From the NCBI GenBank assembly GCA_045657625.1, contig JAZOTM010000004.1, positions 1-20,826 of the forward strand: a stretch of 20,826 nt of DNA, written 5' to 3'. This document shows positions 1 to 7,000 of this stretch, one piece after another. The stretch is from JAZOTM01 sp045657625. Lineage in GTDB: Bacteria; Bacillota; Clostridia; Lachnospirales; Lachnospiraceae. The notes beneath the pieces were generated by a model. It saw only the letters and a list, made by a program, of their open reading frames with translations, did no database searches and had not been told where the DNA came from. Position 1 is the first letter of the stretch, and each line of letters opens with the position of its first letter. A program made the translations under genes and the position numbers.

Positions 1-2
1 AA

Positions 3-98
3 AGAATGTCGCATGCGACATTCTCGCGCCAAGCGCGGTTGCATTTATGCAACATTTACATCTCGCGCGCGTGCGCTTCCATAGCGGAGCGCTTTTTT
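3..98 (+). repeat. GCGC-rich multi-hairpin repeat, copy A
   Basis: An ordered set of hairpins: a perfect 22-nt palindrome (3-24), a GCGC-CAA-GCGC mini-hairpin (26-36), a second hairpin GTTGCA/TGCAAC (38-53), a short linker, then a conserved 3' module (61-98) with GCGC blocks, the core TAGCGGAGCGC and six T. The same order recurs at 2070-2166 with different stem sequences that still pair, and the 3' module alone recurs at 2001-2028. The poly-T suggests the plus strand as the RNA strand, but no plus-strand gene lies next to it. It could be a REP-like chromosomal repeat or an RNA element. It may begin before the window. Confidence 0.75.
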
Positions 99-140
99 AT
101 ATAATAAGAAATTCGAAGGAATTTCTTATTATATAAAAAA
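93..140. repeat. Long AT-rich inverted repeat
   Basis: A perfect 22-bp stem (93-114 pairing with 119-140) around the 4-nt loop GAAG. Its left arm uses the T-run of repeat copy A and its right arm uses the A-run of the following terminator, so three hairpins are packed end to end. It has no coding content. It may support termination of amt transcripts arriving from the right. Confidence 0.7.
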
Positions 141-175
141 AGAATTCGTAAGTTTTCACTTACGAATTCTTTTTT
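136..175 (-). terminator. Bidirectional intrinsic terminator downstream of amt
   Basis: Perfect stem GAATTCGTAAG/CTTACGAATTC with a TTTTCA loop, flanked by an A-run on one side and a T-run on the other, so it can work on both strands. It lies 17 bp past the amt stop codon. Confidence 0.85.
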
Positions 176-192
176 ATTATCTGCTTTTTCTC

Positions 193-1950
193 TTATTCCA
201 CATCATTCAATGCTTCAAAGTTTTCTTCCCCTGTACGAACCTTAATCACTCTCGCCACATCATATACAAAGATTTTTCCATCTCCAATATGACCGGTATA
301 CAACGCCTTCTTACAAGCTTCCACTACCTCATCTACATTTAAATTTCCAATAACAACATCCAATTTTACCTTCGGAAGTAAGGTGGAATCCATTTCTACA
401 CCACGGTAATACTCGCCGGCTCCCTTTTGAATACCGCAACCCATAACCTGTGTAACTGTCATACCGGTAACACCTACCTGGTTCAATGCCTTCTTCAACA
501 CATCAAATCGAGCCAATTTTGCTACGATGGTAATACGATACATGCCGGTGCGTTCTGCCGGATTTACCACTTCGCTGCGTACCACCTGTACTGCTTTTTC
601 CCGTTTCAATTCAGATGCTTCTTCATAAGAATCTTCTCCAAGATCTGTATTCTCATTGACATCCATTTCCAAGGTGTTATCTACGTCCATCAAGCTAAAT
701 CCTGCATATGCAGAAGTCAAACCATGTTCCGTACGATCCAGACCTTCGATTTCTTCTTCTTCACTAACACGAAGTCCCAAAGTTGCTTTGATGCCCATAA
801 ATACTACGAACATCGTAATCGTTGCCCATGCTGCTACCGCCAAGAATCCAACCAACTGAATTCCCAGGAGTGAAAATCCTCCTCCATAAAAAAGACCTAC
901 CAACTCACTTTCCGGCGCTGCGTCTGTTGCAAATAACCCAACTGCAATCGTTCCCCAAATACCATTCATCATATGTACCGCTACTGCTCCAACCGGATCA
1001 TCGATATGAAGTTTATAATCCAAAAGCCATACACCAAATACAACCAAAAGTCCTGCTACCGCACCAATGACAATTGCACCAAAAGCATCTGTCACATCAC
1101 AACCTGCGGTAATTGCAACCAAACCTGCCAAGGAAGCATTCAAGCACATAGACACGTCCGGTTTTCCATATTTTAACCAGGTATAAACCATACATACCAC
1201 TGTTGCAATAGCCGGTGAAATAGTAGTGGTCAAGAAAATAGAACCAAGCTGTGCAGTAGTGGTTGCTGCTGCACCGTTAAATCCATACCAACCCAACCAT
1301 AAAATAAAGACTCCCAAGCATCCCAGCGGAATATTATGTCCCGGAAATGCATGTACTTTACTGATTTTTCCACCTTTATCATAACTAAACTTACCAATAC
1401 GCGGTCCTAAAATAGCTGCGCCAACCAAAGCTGCGATACCACCAACCATATGAATTGCACAAGAGCCTGCGAAATCATGGAAGCCAAGCTGTGCTAACCA
1501 GCCGCCGCCCCAAATCCAGTGGGCTTCAATCGGATAAATCAATCCGGAAATAATACCGGAGTATACACAATAAGATAAGAATTTACATCTTTCTGCCATA
1601 GCCCCGGAAACAATGGTAGCTGTGGTAGCACAAAAGACTAAGTTAAATACGAAAGATGAAAAATCAAAACTTTCATATGCTGTAAAAATATCAAATCCCG
1701 GTTTTCCAATAAGTCCCATAGCATCTTCTCCTAAGAGTAAGGAAAAACCGATGAGAATAAACATAACAGTACCAATACAGAAGTCCATTAAGTTCTTCAT
1801 TAAAATATTTCCACTGTTTTTTGCTCTGGTAAAGCCAGTTTCTACCATAGCAAATCCAGCTTGCATCCAAAATACGAGTGCTGCACCGGCTAAAAACCAT
1901 ACAGCAAAGACATTTTCTGACACGAGATTCGTGATCATTCCTTCTGTCAT
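193..1950 (-). CDS. amt: Ammonium transporter fused to a C-terminal PII signalling domain
   Basis: A 585-residue fusion. Residues 1 to about 415 are an Amt/MEP/Rh ammonium channel with about 11 membrane segments, including the two pore histidines H167 (AGSCAIHMVGG) and H326 (AVHMMNG) and the usual cytosolic C-terminal motif EGLDRTEHG. An acidic linker (about 416-465) leads to a full PII (GlnB/GlnK) domain at 470-582 with the T-loop (QKGAGEYYRG, 508-517) and the B-loop TGHIGDGKIFV (552-562). The uridylylation tyrosine of classical PII (GAEY51) is replaced by Met520 (GVEM), so UMP modification is unlikely. By family knowledge the PII domain gates or reports ammonium flux in response to ATP/ADP and 2-oxoglutarate; here it is covalently tethered. 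The start is the ATG with AGGAGG at 1961-1966. Amt-PII fusions are known in Clostridia. Confidence 0.95.
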   Translation of the reverse strand: MTEGMITNLVSENVFAVWFLAGAALVFWMQAGFAMVETGFTRAKNSGNILMKNLMDFCIGTVMFILIGFSLLLGEDAMGLIGKPGFDIFTAYESFDFSSFVFNLVFCATTATIVSGAMAERCKFLSYCVYSGIISGLIYPIEAHWIWGGGWLAQLGFHDFAGSCAIHMVGGIAALVGAAILGPRIGKFSYDKGGKISKVHAFPGHNIPLGCLGVFILWLGWYGFNGAAATTTAQLGSIFLTTTISPAIATVVCMVYTWLKYGKPDVSMCLNASLAGLVAITAGCDVTDAFGAIVIGAVAGLLVVFGVWLLDYKLHIDDPVGAVAVHMMNGIWGTIAVGLFATDAAPESELVGLFYGGGFSLLGIQLVGFLAVAAWATITMFVVFMGIKATLGLRVSEEEEIEGLDRTEHGLTSAYAGFSLMDVDNTLEMDVNENTDLGEDSYEEASELKREKAVQVVRSEVVNPAERTGMYRITIVAKLARFDVLKKALNQVGVTGMTVTQVMGCGIQKGAGEYYRGVEMDSTLLPKVKLDVVIGNLNVDEVVEACKKALYTGHIGDGKIFVYDVARVIKVRTGEENFEALNDVE

Positions 1951-2000
1951 AACAAATCATCCTCCTAAATTATCCTTTTTCTTCATGCATGAATAATTTT

Positions 2001-2028
2001 GTGCGCATCCCTAGCGGAGCGCTTTTTT
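2001..2028 (+). repeat. GCGC repeat, isolated 3' module (copy C)
   Basis: GTGCGCATCCCTAGCGGAGC followed by GC and six T: the 3' module of the repeats at 3-98 and 2070-2166 without the upstream hairpins. It folds as GCGC/GCGC plus UCC/GGA with one bulged base and a five-base loop. Together with copy B it gives two 3' modules within 170 bp. Confidence 0.7.
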
Positions 2029-2029
2029 A

Positions 2030-2066
2030 TTTATGGTAACTTCAAGGGGCCCAATGAAACCATAAA
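2030..2066. repeat. Interrupted hairpin between repeat copies C and B
   Basis: TTTATGGT (2030-2037) pairs with ACCATAAA (2059-2066); inside, TTCA pairs with TGAA and encloses a GGGCCC palindrome. It fills the gap between the isolated module and the full repeat, so 2001-2166 is almost continuous hairpin-forming DNA. Confidence 0.55.
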
Positions 2067-2069
2067 GAT

Positions 2070-2166
2070 AACATGCCGTTAACGGCATGTTGCGCCGAGC
2101 GCGAGTTGACGAAGTCAACTTTTTTCCTCTTGCGCGAGTGCGCATCCCTAGCGGAGCGCCTTTTTT
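2070..2166 (+). repeat. GCGC-rich multi-hairpin repeat, copy B
   Basis: Same architecture as copy A: a perfect 22-nt palindrome (2070-2091, different sequence from copy A), GCGC-CGA-GCGC (2092-2102), hairpin AGTTGAC/GTCAACT (2104-2120), linker, and the conserved 3' module (2128-2160) ending in six T. Between copies the stems differ while pairing is kept, and the unpaired core TAGCGGAGCGC is conserved. It lies in the amt leader region, oriented opposite to amt. Confidence 0.75.
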
Positions 2167-2183
2167 ATTTCTTGGAGAGGAAT

Positions 2184-2222
2184 AAAAAAAGACGCCTGAG
2201 ATCTGAGATTGTCTCAAGCGCC
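2184..2222 (-). terminator. Intrinsic terminator or attenuator ahead of amt
   Basis: On the minus strand GGCGCTTGAGA pairs with TCTCAGGCGTC (11 bp, two G-U pairs) and is followed by seven T. On the plus strand those wobbles become A-C mismatches, so the minus-strand RNA is the likely functional form. It is downstream of the hypB stop (2307) and also about 10-50 nt downstream of the predicted start site of the promoter at 2240-2268. It can therefore end hypB transcripts or attenuate amt. Confidence 0.75.
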
Positions 2223-2239
2223 TTTGCTTTATGGTTGTC

Positions 2240-2268
2240 ATTATACGTAACCATATTTCATCGGTCAA
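2240..2268 (-). promoter_or_regulatory. Sigma-70 promoter reading toward amt
   Basis: TTGACC, 17-bp spacer, TATAAT on the minus strand. It is the best promoter match in the hypB-amt gap. Predicted initiation is near 2233, which gives amt a leader of about 280 nt that passes a terminator (2184-2222) and the antisense side of repeat copies B and C. Confidence 0.7.
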
Positions 2269-2306
2269 TTACACTTTTTAGGTATTTTCCTACTCTTTTT
2301 GGTGCA

Positions 2307-2981
2307 TTATTTCTTTTGGAATGTCTTTACTTCATTCAATAACCAGTCTTCCAAAGCGTCCATTCCTTCGCCGGTTTTTGCAGAAATCGGGAAGATTTTT
2401 GCATTTGGATTACGCATTAAAATATTTGCCTTTGCTTTTTCTAAGTCGAAGTCAAATACACTCATGGTATCAATCTTGTTGATGATTACGGCATCACAAA
2501 CCTGATACATCAATGGGTATTTCAATGGCTTATCATCTCCTTCCGGAACGGAAAGAATGTTGATGCTCTTTACTGCACCGGTATCAAATTCTGCAGGACA
2601 AACCAAGTTTCCTACGTTTTCCAAAATCGCAAGGTCTAATTCGTCAGCCTCCAAATTGTCTAATCCCTGTTTGGTCATAGCTGCTGTCAAGTGGCACATA
2701 CCACCGGTATGAAGCTGGATAACCTTTGCTCCTGTTTTTTCATCAATGGTCTTTGCATCTACATCTGAATCAATATCTGCTTCCATAACACCAATCTTAA
2801 TCTGGCTCTTTAAGTCATTGATTAAACGTGTCAAAGTAGTCGTCTTTCCGCTTCCCGGAGAAGACATTAAATTCAACAAATATAATCCTCTTTCTTTTAA
2901 ATCCAATCGCATCAAATCTGCTTCACGATTGTTATCTGCAAAAACACTTTCTTTTACTTCAATAATTCTAGGTGTTGGCAT
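2307..2981 (-). CDS. hypB: Hydrogenase/urease nickel incorporation GTPase HypB
   Basis: A 224-residue SIMIBI-class GTPase that supplies nickel to metalloenzyme maturation in the cytoplasm. Seen: P-loop SSPGSGKT (40-47), the nickel/zinc-site pair C96-H97 in GGMCH, the second metal cysteine C128 in ENVGNLVCP, the guanine-specificity motif NKID (168-171) and SAKTGEG (200-206). The N-terminal CxxCGC nickel site and His-rich stretch of some HypB proteins are absent, so this is the short form. The start is ATG with AAAGGAG about 7 nt upstream. No hypA, hypCDEF, hydrogenase or urease gene lies in the window, so its client cannot be read from context. It has its own extended -10 promoter. Confidence 0.93.
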   Translation of the reverse strand: MPTPRIIEVKESVFADNNREADLMRLDLKERGLYLLNLMSSPGSGKTTTLTRLINDLKSQIKIGVMEADIDSDVDAKTIDEKTGAKVIQLHTGGMCHLTAAMTKQGLDNLEADELDLAILENVGNLVCPAEFDTGAVKSINILSVPEGDDKPLKYPLMYQVCDAVIINKIDTMSVFDFDLEKAKANILMRNPNAKIFPISAKTGEGMDALEDWLLNEVKTFQKK

Positions 2982-3042
2982 TGTGTGCTCCTTTCCTCCA
3001 TAACCACGACGTGCTCATCATGATACGCCCATATTTTTCAAG

Positions 3043-3051
3043 ATTATAACA
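3043..3051 (-). promoter_or_regulatory. Extended -10 promoter of hypB
   Basis: TGT-TATAAT on the minus strand, with only a weak -35 (TGGAAT) at 17-bp spacing. It would give a leader of about 55 nt. No strong terminator separates it from the upstream hydrolase gene, so readthrough from 3081-4578 is also possible. Confidence 0.55.
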
Positions 3052-3080
3052 TAGACATTCTCTCTATTCCAGTCACAATC

Positions 3081-3803
3081 TTAGAGACCTGCCCATTCCA
3101 AAATCGCTTCCACTGTCTGGCTTTGCTGTTCCTCTGCTGAAATGGTGGCTATGCCATCTCCTTCTTGCTGACCATAATCACCAAATTGTCCGTGATTTCC
3201 GCCTTCAATTATGATTTCCGTAAAATCTTCCGGTAAGTTTACCAGATTGGATTCGTATTTCTCTGCTACCATTACCTGGTCTTCCGAACCATAAATGGTT
3301 AACACACGCAAATCTGTGTCAGAAATATCCTTTGTCTCATAAGAAGCCAATAAAATCAATCCATCAATGGAATCCGCAATACTAGCACCTTCATATGCTG
3401 CCATGGCACCACCGAGAGAGTGTCCTCCCAAATACCAAGTATCATAGGAATAATCTGCCATGATGTCCTCCGCTGCATCCCTATCAAAAAGTGCTAATTG
3501 CAACGGCATTTCCACTAAGAAACAATCCATTCCATTTTCTGCCAGCTGATACATAATTGCTGCATAAGCAGTATATTCTACTTTTCCTCCGGGATAAAAA
3601 ATATAAGCACTTTCCATACCCGGGCCATCAAAGAAAAGTCCGTTTTCCATTTGCTCCACCGTAACCACATCGGAACTGGTCAAATACGTTTCGTCTACCA
3701 AACTGTCATAGTCATCCATGACATAACTTACTGTTGCCGCAAAAACTACAAGCAAGCAAACCAATACCAAGGCTAAAACAATTTTCTTTTTCTTTCCTTT
3801 CAT
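3081..3803 (-). CDS. Membrane-anchored alpha/beta hydrolase
   Basis: 240 residues from the ATG at 3801-3803. A basic start (MKGKKKK) and one hydrophobic segment (about 8-28) suggest export with the catalytic part outside the membrane. The hydrolase core shows the nucleophile elbow GGHSLGG (S129), the acid in YGSEDQ (D175) and the His in GGNHGQFGDYG (H204): a complete Ser-Asp-His triad. The substrate is unknown; the fold suits an esterase or related hydrolase. A longer in-frame start at 3854 would overlap the upstream methyltransferase by 50 bp. The chosen ATG lies one base after that gene's TAA, with GAAGGA as ribosome binding site inside its last codons, which implies translational coupling. 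Confidence 0.85.
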   Translation of the reverse strand: MKGKKKKIVLALVLVCLLVVFAATVSYVMDDYDSLVDETYLTSSDVVTVEQMENGLFFDGPGMESAYIFYPGGKVEYTAYAAIMYQLAENGMDCFLVEMPLQLALFDRDAAEDIMADYSYDTWYLGGHSLGGAMAAYEGASIADSIDGLILLASYETKDISDTDLRVLTIYGSEDQVMVAEKYESNLVNLPEDFTEIIIEGGNHGQFGDYGQQEGDGIATISAEEQQSQTVEAILEWAGL

Positions 3804-3804
3804 G

Positions 3805-4578
3805 TTACATTCCTTCTTTTTTAAGTATATCCACAGTATGAGCGGCTGCGCCAATCAAGTCCTGTCTTTCTGCCACCGCCATCTGATAGGAAACAAATTC
3901 TTGAAACTCCTCTTCTGACAACTGATTCAAAAAAGGACGCATATAATTTGCAGGGCCATCCGGAGAAAACAACAGTTTTCTTTCCAATCCGGCTTCTTCA
4001 CGCAAACGGTTAATTTCTTCCACCCTTACATAGTCATACAAATCCTGTTCCTCGGAGGAAATCTGATACTCCTCAGAAATTCTCCCTTTTTCCTTGGTTT
4101 CCAAAATATGACGTTCTTTAAAACCATAGGTCACCAAAGCATAATCATTCATGACATAACCCACAAAAATGTGGCCTCCCGGCTTGCAAATACGTTTTGC
4201 CTCCAAAAGTGCCTGTAGTTTTTCTTCATGGGTAAACAAATGATACATCGGTCCCAAAAACAAAACCAAATCAAAGGTATTATCCTGTAATTTTTTCAAC
4301 CGCAGGGCATTGCCTTTCATGGCCTTTACCGTACTGCCCTTTGCCTTTAGCACGCCTAAATTGTGCTGTACCGGCTCTACAGCAGTCACATCATATCCTT
4401 CCTGCGAAAGAGGGACCGCATACCTTCCGGTACCGGCCCCAATATCTGCAATGACAGCGCCTTCAAACAAATACTGTTTTAAATACTTCATGGTAACCAA
4501 ATACTCCACCATACCATGTCTGCGCTGTAATCGCTTATCTTCATTGAATTTATTGTAATATTCCTCTAAATAAGTCAA
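3805..4578 (-). CDS. Class I SAM-dependent methyltransferase
   Basis: 257 residues, soluble. The Rossmann motif I is VIADIGAGTGRYA (about 42-54), the acidic end of strand 2 is VTAVEP, and FDLVLFLGPMYHL and the CKPGG post-motif follow, all standard for class I methyltransferases of the Methyltransf_11/25 type. The substrate cannot be told. The start is TTG (4576-4578) with GAGGAAAG upstream; the first ATG in frame would remove about 22 N-terminal residues. It has its own promoter (4609-4637) and is translationally coupled to the hydrolase downstream, so the two probably form a two-gene unit. Confidence 0.85.
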   Translation of the reverse strand: MTYLEEYYNKFNEDKRLQRRHGMVEYLVTMKYLKQYLFEGAVIADIGAGTGRYAVPLSQEGYDVTAVEPVQHNLGVLKAKGSTVKAMKGNALRLKKLQDNTFDLVLFLGPMYHLFTHEEKLQALLEAKRICKPGGHIFVGYVMNDYALVTYGFKERHILETKEKGRISEEYQISSEEQDLYDYVRVEEINRLREEAGLERKLLFSPDGPANYMRPFLNQLSEEEFQEFVSYQMAVAERQDLIGAAAHTVDILKKEGM

Positions 4579-4608
4579 AGTTCTTTCCTCATTTCACCTG
4601 TAGTTCGT

Positions 4609-4637
4609 ATCTTATCACAGGTTTTCGAAAAACTCAA
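4609..4637 (-). promoter_or_regulatory. Promoter of the methyltransferase-hydrolase pair
   Basis: TTGAGT, 17-bp spacer, TAAGAT on the minus strand, placed just after the scrK stop. No strong terminator was seen after scrK, so some readthrough from the sucrose operon is possible. Confidence 0.6.
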
Positions 4638-4638
4638 C

Positions 4639-5592
4639 CTACCGCATTTCTGCCCCTGTCGGATAGGAGGAAATTGCTCCTTTTTTCTGTACACTCTTCG
4701 CACAGTAGGTATTCGAGAATTCCAAACATGCAGACAATTCTTCTTCTGACAAAGTAGAAAGCCCTTCTGCATGCACATTCTTTTCAGACAACTGATACAA
4801 GAAAGAACCAATAAAGGCATCTCCGGCTCCTGTGGTATCCACCGCTTTTACCTTTTTCCCTGCAGCATAGCCCTTTGCAGTCTTCGTAAAGGCTCTTGCA
4901 CCATCTGCACCTTCTGTATAAATCACCAACTTTACTTCCCCTTGCATCAACTTTGGAAGTGCTGCTTCTATATCTGTTTCTCCTGTTAAAAATTCCAATT
5001 CTTCATCGGATACTTTTAACACATCCGCCAATGGCAAAAATTCCTGTACCGCGTTGTACAGGTCCTTTTCGTCTGCCCATAAATTAAAACGAAGGTTTGG
5101 ATCAAAACTGATCAACGCCCCCTGTTTTCTGGCATAAGAAATAGCTACTTTATGTGCATCCTTCATCGGGAAATTTCCCAAGGACACGGAGCAAAAATGA
5201 AGCGCATACGCATCTTGAAACATTTCTTCTTTTAACTGTTCCTCTTTGTAAAGCATGTCTGCACCCGGTTTTCTATAGAATACAAATTCTCTATTTCCAT
5301 CTGCCTTCAATGCTACAAAAGCCAAAGATGTATTTGCTTCTTCCGTCCGTTCTACATACCGGCAATCGATACCAAAACTTTCCAACTCTCCCTGAATTTT
5401 ATCTCCAAAAGGGTCCTGACCCAACTGTGTAATCAAACCACTTTCGCCGCCTAAGCGCTGATAAGCACCACATACATTGGCAGGAGCACCACCTACATGT
5501 GGTTCAAATCCTCCTACTTCTGCGATTCCGACGCCACTTTCCTGTGGGATAAAATCAATCAGTGCCTCTCCAATTGCATATAATTTTTTCAC
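4639..5592 (-). CDS. scrK: Fructokinase of the sucrose operon (PfkB family)
   Basis: 317 residues. It phosphorylates the fructose released by ScrB to fructose 6-phosphate in the cytoplasm. Seen: N-terminal KKLYAIGEALIDFIP, the substrate-side glycine motif HVGGAPANVCGAYQRLGG (about 33-50), and the ribokinase-family signature DTTGAGDAF (252-260) with catalytic base D258. The likely start is GTG at 5590-5592, two bases after the scrB TAA, with a GAGGGA-type site inside the scrB end; a TTG seven codons upstream (5611-5613) is possible but overlaps scrB. It is the last gene of the scrA-scrB-scrK operon. Confidence 0.92.
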   Translation of the reverse strand: MKKLYAIGEALIDFIPQESGVGIAEVGGFEPHVGGAPANVCGAYQRLGGESGLITQLGQDPFGDKIQGELESFGIDCRYVERTEEANTSLAFVALKADGNREFVFYRKPGADMLYKEEQLKEEMFQDAYALHFCSVSLGNFPMKDAHKVAISYARKQGALISFDPNLRFNLWADEKDLYNAVQEFLPLADVLKVSDEELEFLTGETDIEAALPKLMQGEVKLVIYTEGADGARAFTKTAKGYAAGKKVKAVDTTGAGDAFIGSFLYQLSEKNVHAEGLSTLSEEELSACLEFSNTYCAKSVQKKGAISSYPTGAEMR

Positions 5593-5594
5593 CC

Positions 5595-6965
5595 TTAATC
5601 CCTCACTTTCCAAAGGTTCCCCTTCTCAATTCCTTTTATAATCATAGCAATATTTGCTTCAGAAGGATAGTATCGGGTGGTAAACACCACTTCTCCTTCA
5701 TTCACATATATTTCTAAAATGGACTCATCCATATATAAATGTACATTTTTCAAGGATTCCACCGCGGCTCTACGCACGGTTCTTCCACATCCGGACTCAT
5801 TCAAAAATGCAAGTACGCAGGTACCATCTTCGTAATAGAATTCCAAATCCGAAGCTAAGCGAATGCCAAAATCCTGCTCCTCTTTCACCGTAAGTTCCAA
5901 TTCAAAATGACGACTCAATACCAAAAGTGCCGTTTCCTCAAGTAGTTCTTCTTCACCACGACGAAGCGACTTGTACTCACGAATCGGCTTTTGGTAAATC
6001 TTTCCATCTTTTTCCGTCAACTCACGAAGCAATGTCATGGAATGCTGCCATCCCTCTGCCTCTGCCGGCTCATTGCCATAAGGTGCATCCGGAAGTCCCG
6101 CCCATCCAATCAAGATTTTTCGATGATCCGGCGTATCAAAAGTTTGAGGAGCATAAAAATCAAAGCCCATGTCCCATTCCACAAAGTTCTCTGTTTTCAA
6201 CTCTTCTACTAATGTTTCCTCTGTTTCAAGGATACCATTCTTCTCTAAAAAAACATATCCGGACTGATAGATATTTTGATATTTTTCCCGTTCTGCCGGC
6301 ATACCCTGCGGGCAAAAAGAAAGTACCTTTTTTCCATTTAAGGTAAAATAATCCGGGCATTCCAACATATAGCCAAAGGAATCCTGCGGTATCATTTCTT
6401 TGAAAAACTTCCAATTCTTCCGATCCTCGGATCGATACAACAGCAAAGCTGCCTTACTATCTCTGGTTCTTCCGCCCAGCAATAAATAATAGTCATCTCC
6501 TTCTTTCCAAACCTTTGGATCACGTACATGACAACTGTAGTGAGAAGGATAGTCTCCATTGGTCAACAACAATTCTTTTTCTGAAAAATGAGTGCCATCC
6601 TGACTTTCTGTGAACAACACATTGTGTTCACGTCCTACATTAATATAGTCATAATCTCCCGGTTCTTTCACATTTCCGGTATAAAACAACTCCATTTTTT
6701 CATCTTCAATATAAGCATATCCGGAATAAGCTCCGTCCCGATCCCATTTGGAATCGGGTGACAGAGCTATCCCTTCAAAAATCCAATGTAGCATATCTTT
6801 TGAAGTGTAATGCCCCCAATGTTTCTTCCCACCTACGGAAGACTCCGGTGCATACTGAAAAAAAATATGATATTTTCCATTAAAATAACATGTCCCATTG
6901 GGGTCATTTAACCAGCCCTTCGGTGGCATAATATGATGATGATGACGATAACTTGCTTGTCTCAT
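5595..6965 (-). CDS. scrB: Sucrose-6-phosphate hydrolase (GH32)
   Basis: 456 residues, cytoplasmic (no signal peptide). It cleaves sucrose 6-phosphate, made by the PTS, into glucose 6-phosphate and fructose. The GH32 five-blade propeller motifs are WLNDPNG (nucleophile D21), RDP (D149, transition-state stabiliser) and ECPDYF (acid/base E202); a C-terminal beta-sandwich follows. The start chosen is the ATG at 6963-6965 preceded by GAGGA; an earlier ATG at 6998 has no ribosome binding site. It sits directly after scrA, which with scrK supports sucrose rather than free fructan as the substrate. Confidence 0.93.
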   Translation of the reverse strand: MRQASYRHHHHIMPPKGWLNDPNGTCYFNGKYHIFFQYAPESSVGGKKHWGHYTSKDMLHWIFEGIALSPDSKWDRDGAYSGYAYIEDEKMELFYTGNVKEPGDYDYINVGREHNVLFTESQDGTHFSEKELLLTNGDYPSHYSCHVRDPKVWKEGDDYYLLLGGRTRDSKAALLLYRSEDRKNWKFFKEMIPQDSFGYMLECPDYFTLNGKKVLSFCPQGMPAEREKYQNIYQSGYVFLEKNGILETEETLVEELKTENFVEWDMGFDFYAPQTFDTPDHRKILIGWAGLPDAPYGNEPAEAEGWQHSMTLLRELTEKDGKIYQKPIREYKSLRRGEEELLEETALLVLSRHFELELTVKEEQDFGIRLASDLEFYYEDGTCVLAFLNESGCGRTVRRAAVESLKNVHLYMDESILEIYVNEGEVVFTTRYYPSEANIAMIIKGIEKGNLWKVRD

Positions 6966-7000
6966 ACATTCCTCTTTTCTATTTACTACCCCAACCATTT

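Noticed and set aside
427..873. Plus-strand ORF of 148 codons inside amt
   Set aside because: Antisense shadow of the PII and linker region of a confidently assigned gene; Cys/His-rich composition typical of shadow frames.
3..2166. Insertion sequence or transposon carrying amt
   Set aside because: The flanking repeats are direct, no transposase or target-site duplication is seen, and amt's base use matches its neighbours.
2184..2222. ANTAR-type two-hairpin nitrogen antitermination site before amt
   Set aside because: Only one clear hairpin, and its loop is not the hexaloop expected of ANTAR targets.
2011..2268. Minus-strand ORF of 85 codons in the amt leader
   Set aside because: It overlaps the promoter, terminator and repeats on the antisense side, with no protein-like composition.
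2073..2342. Plus-strand ORF of 89 codons across repeat copy B
   Set aside because: It is a translation of the GCGC repeat and terminator sequence, with no ribosome binding site; it is better explained by the structured repeat.
5927..6346. Plus-strand ORF of 139 codons inside scrB
   Set aside because: Antisense to a gene with full GH32 motifs; no start signal.
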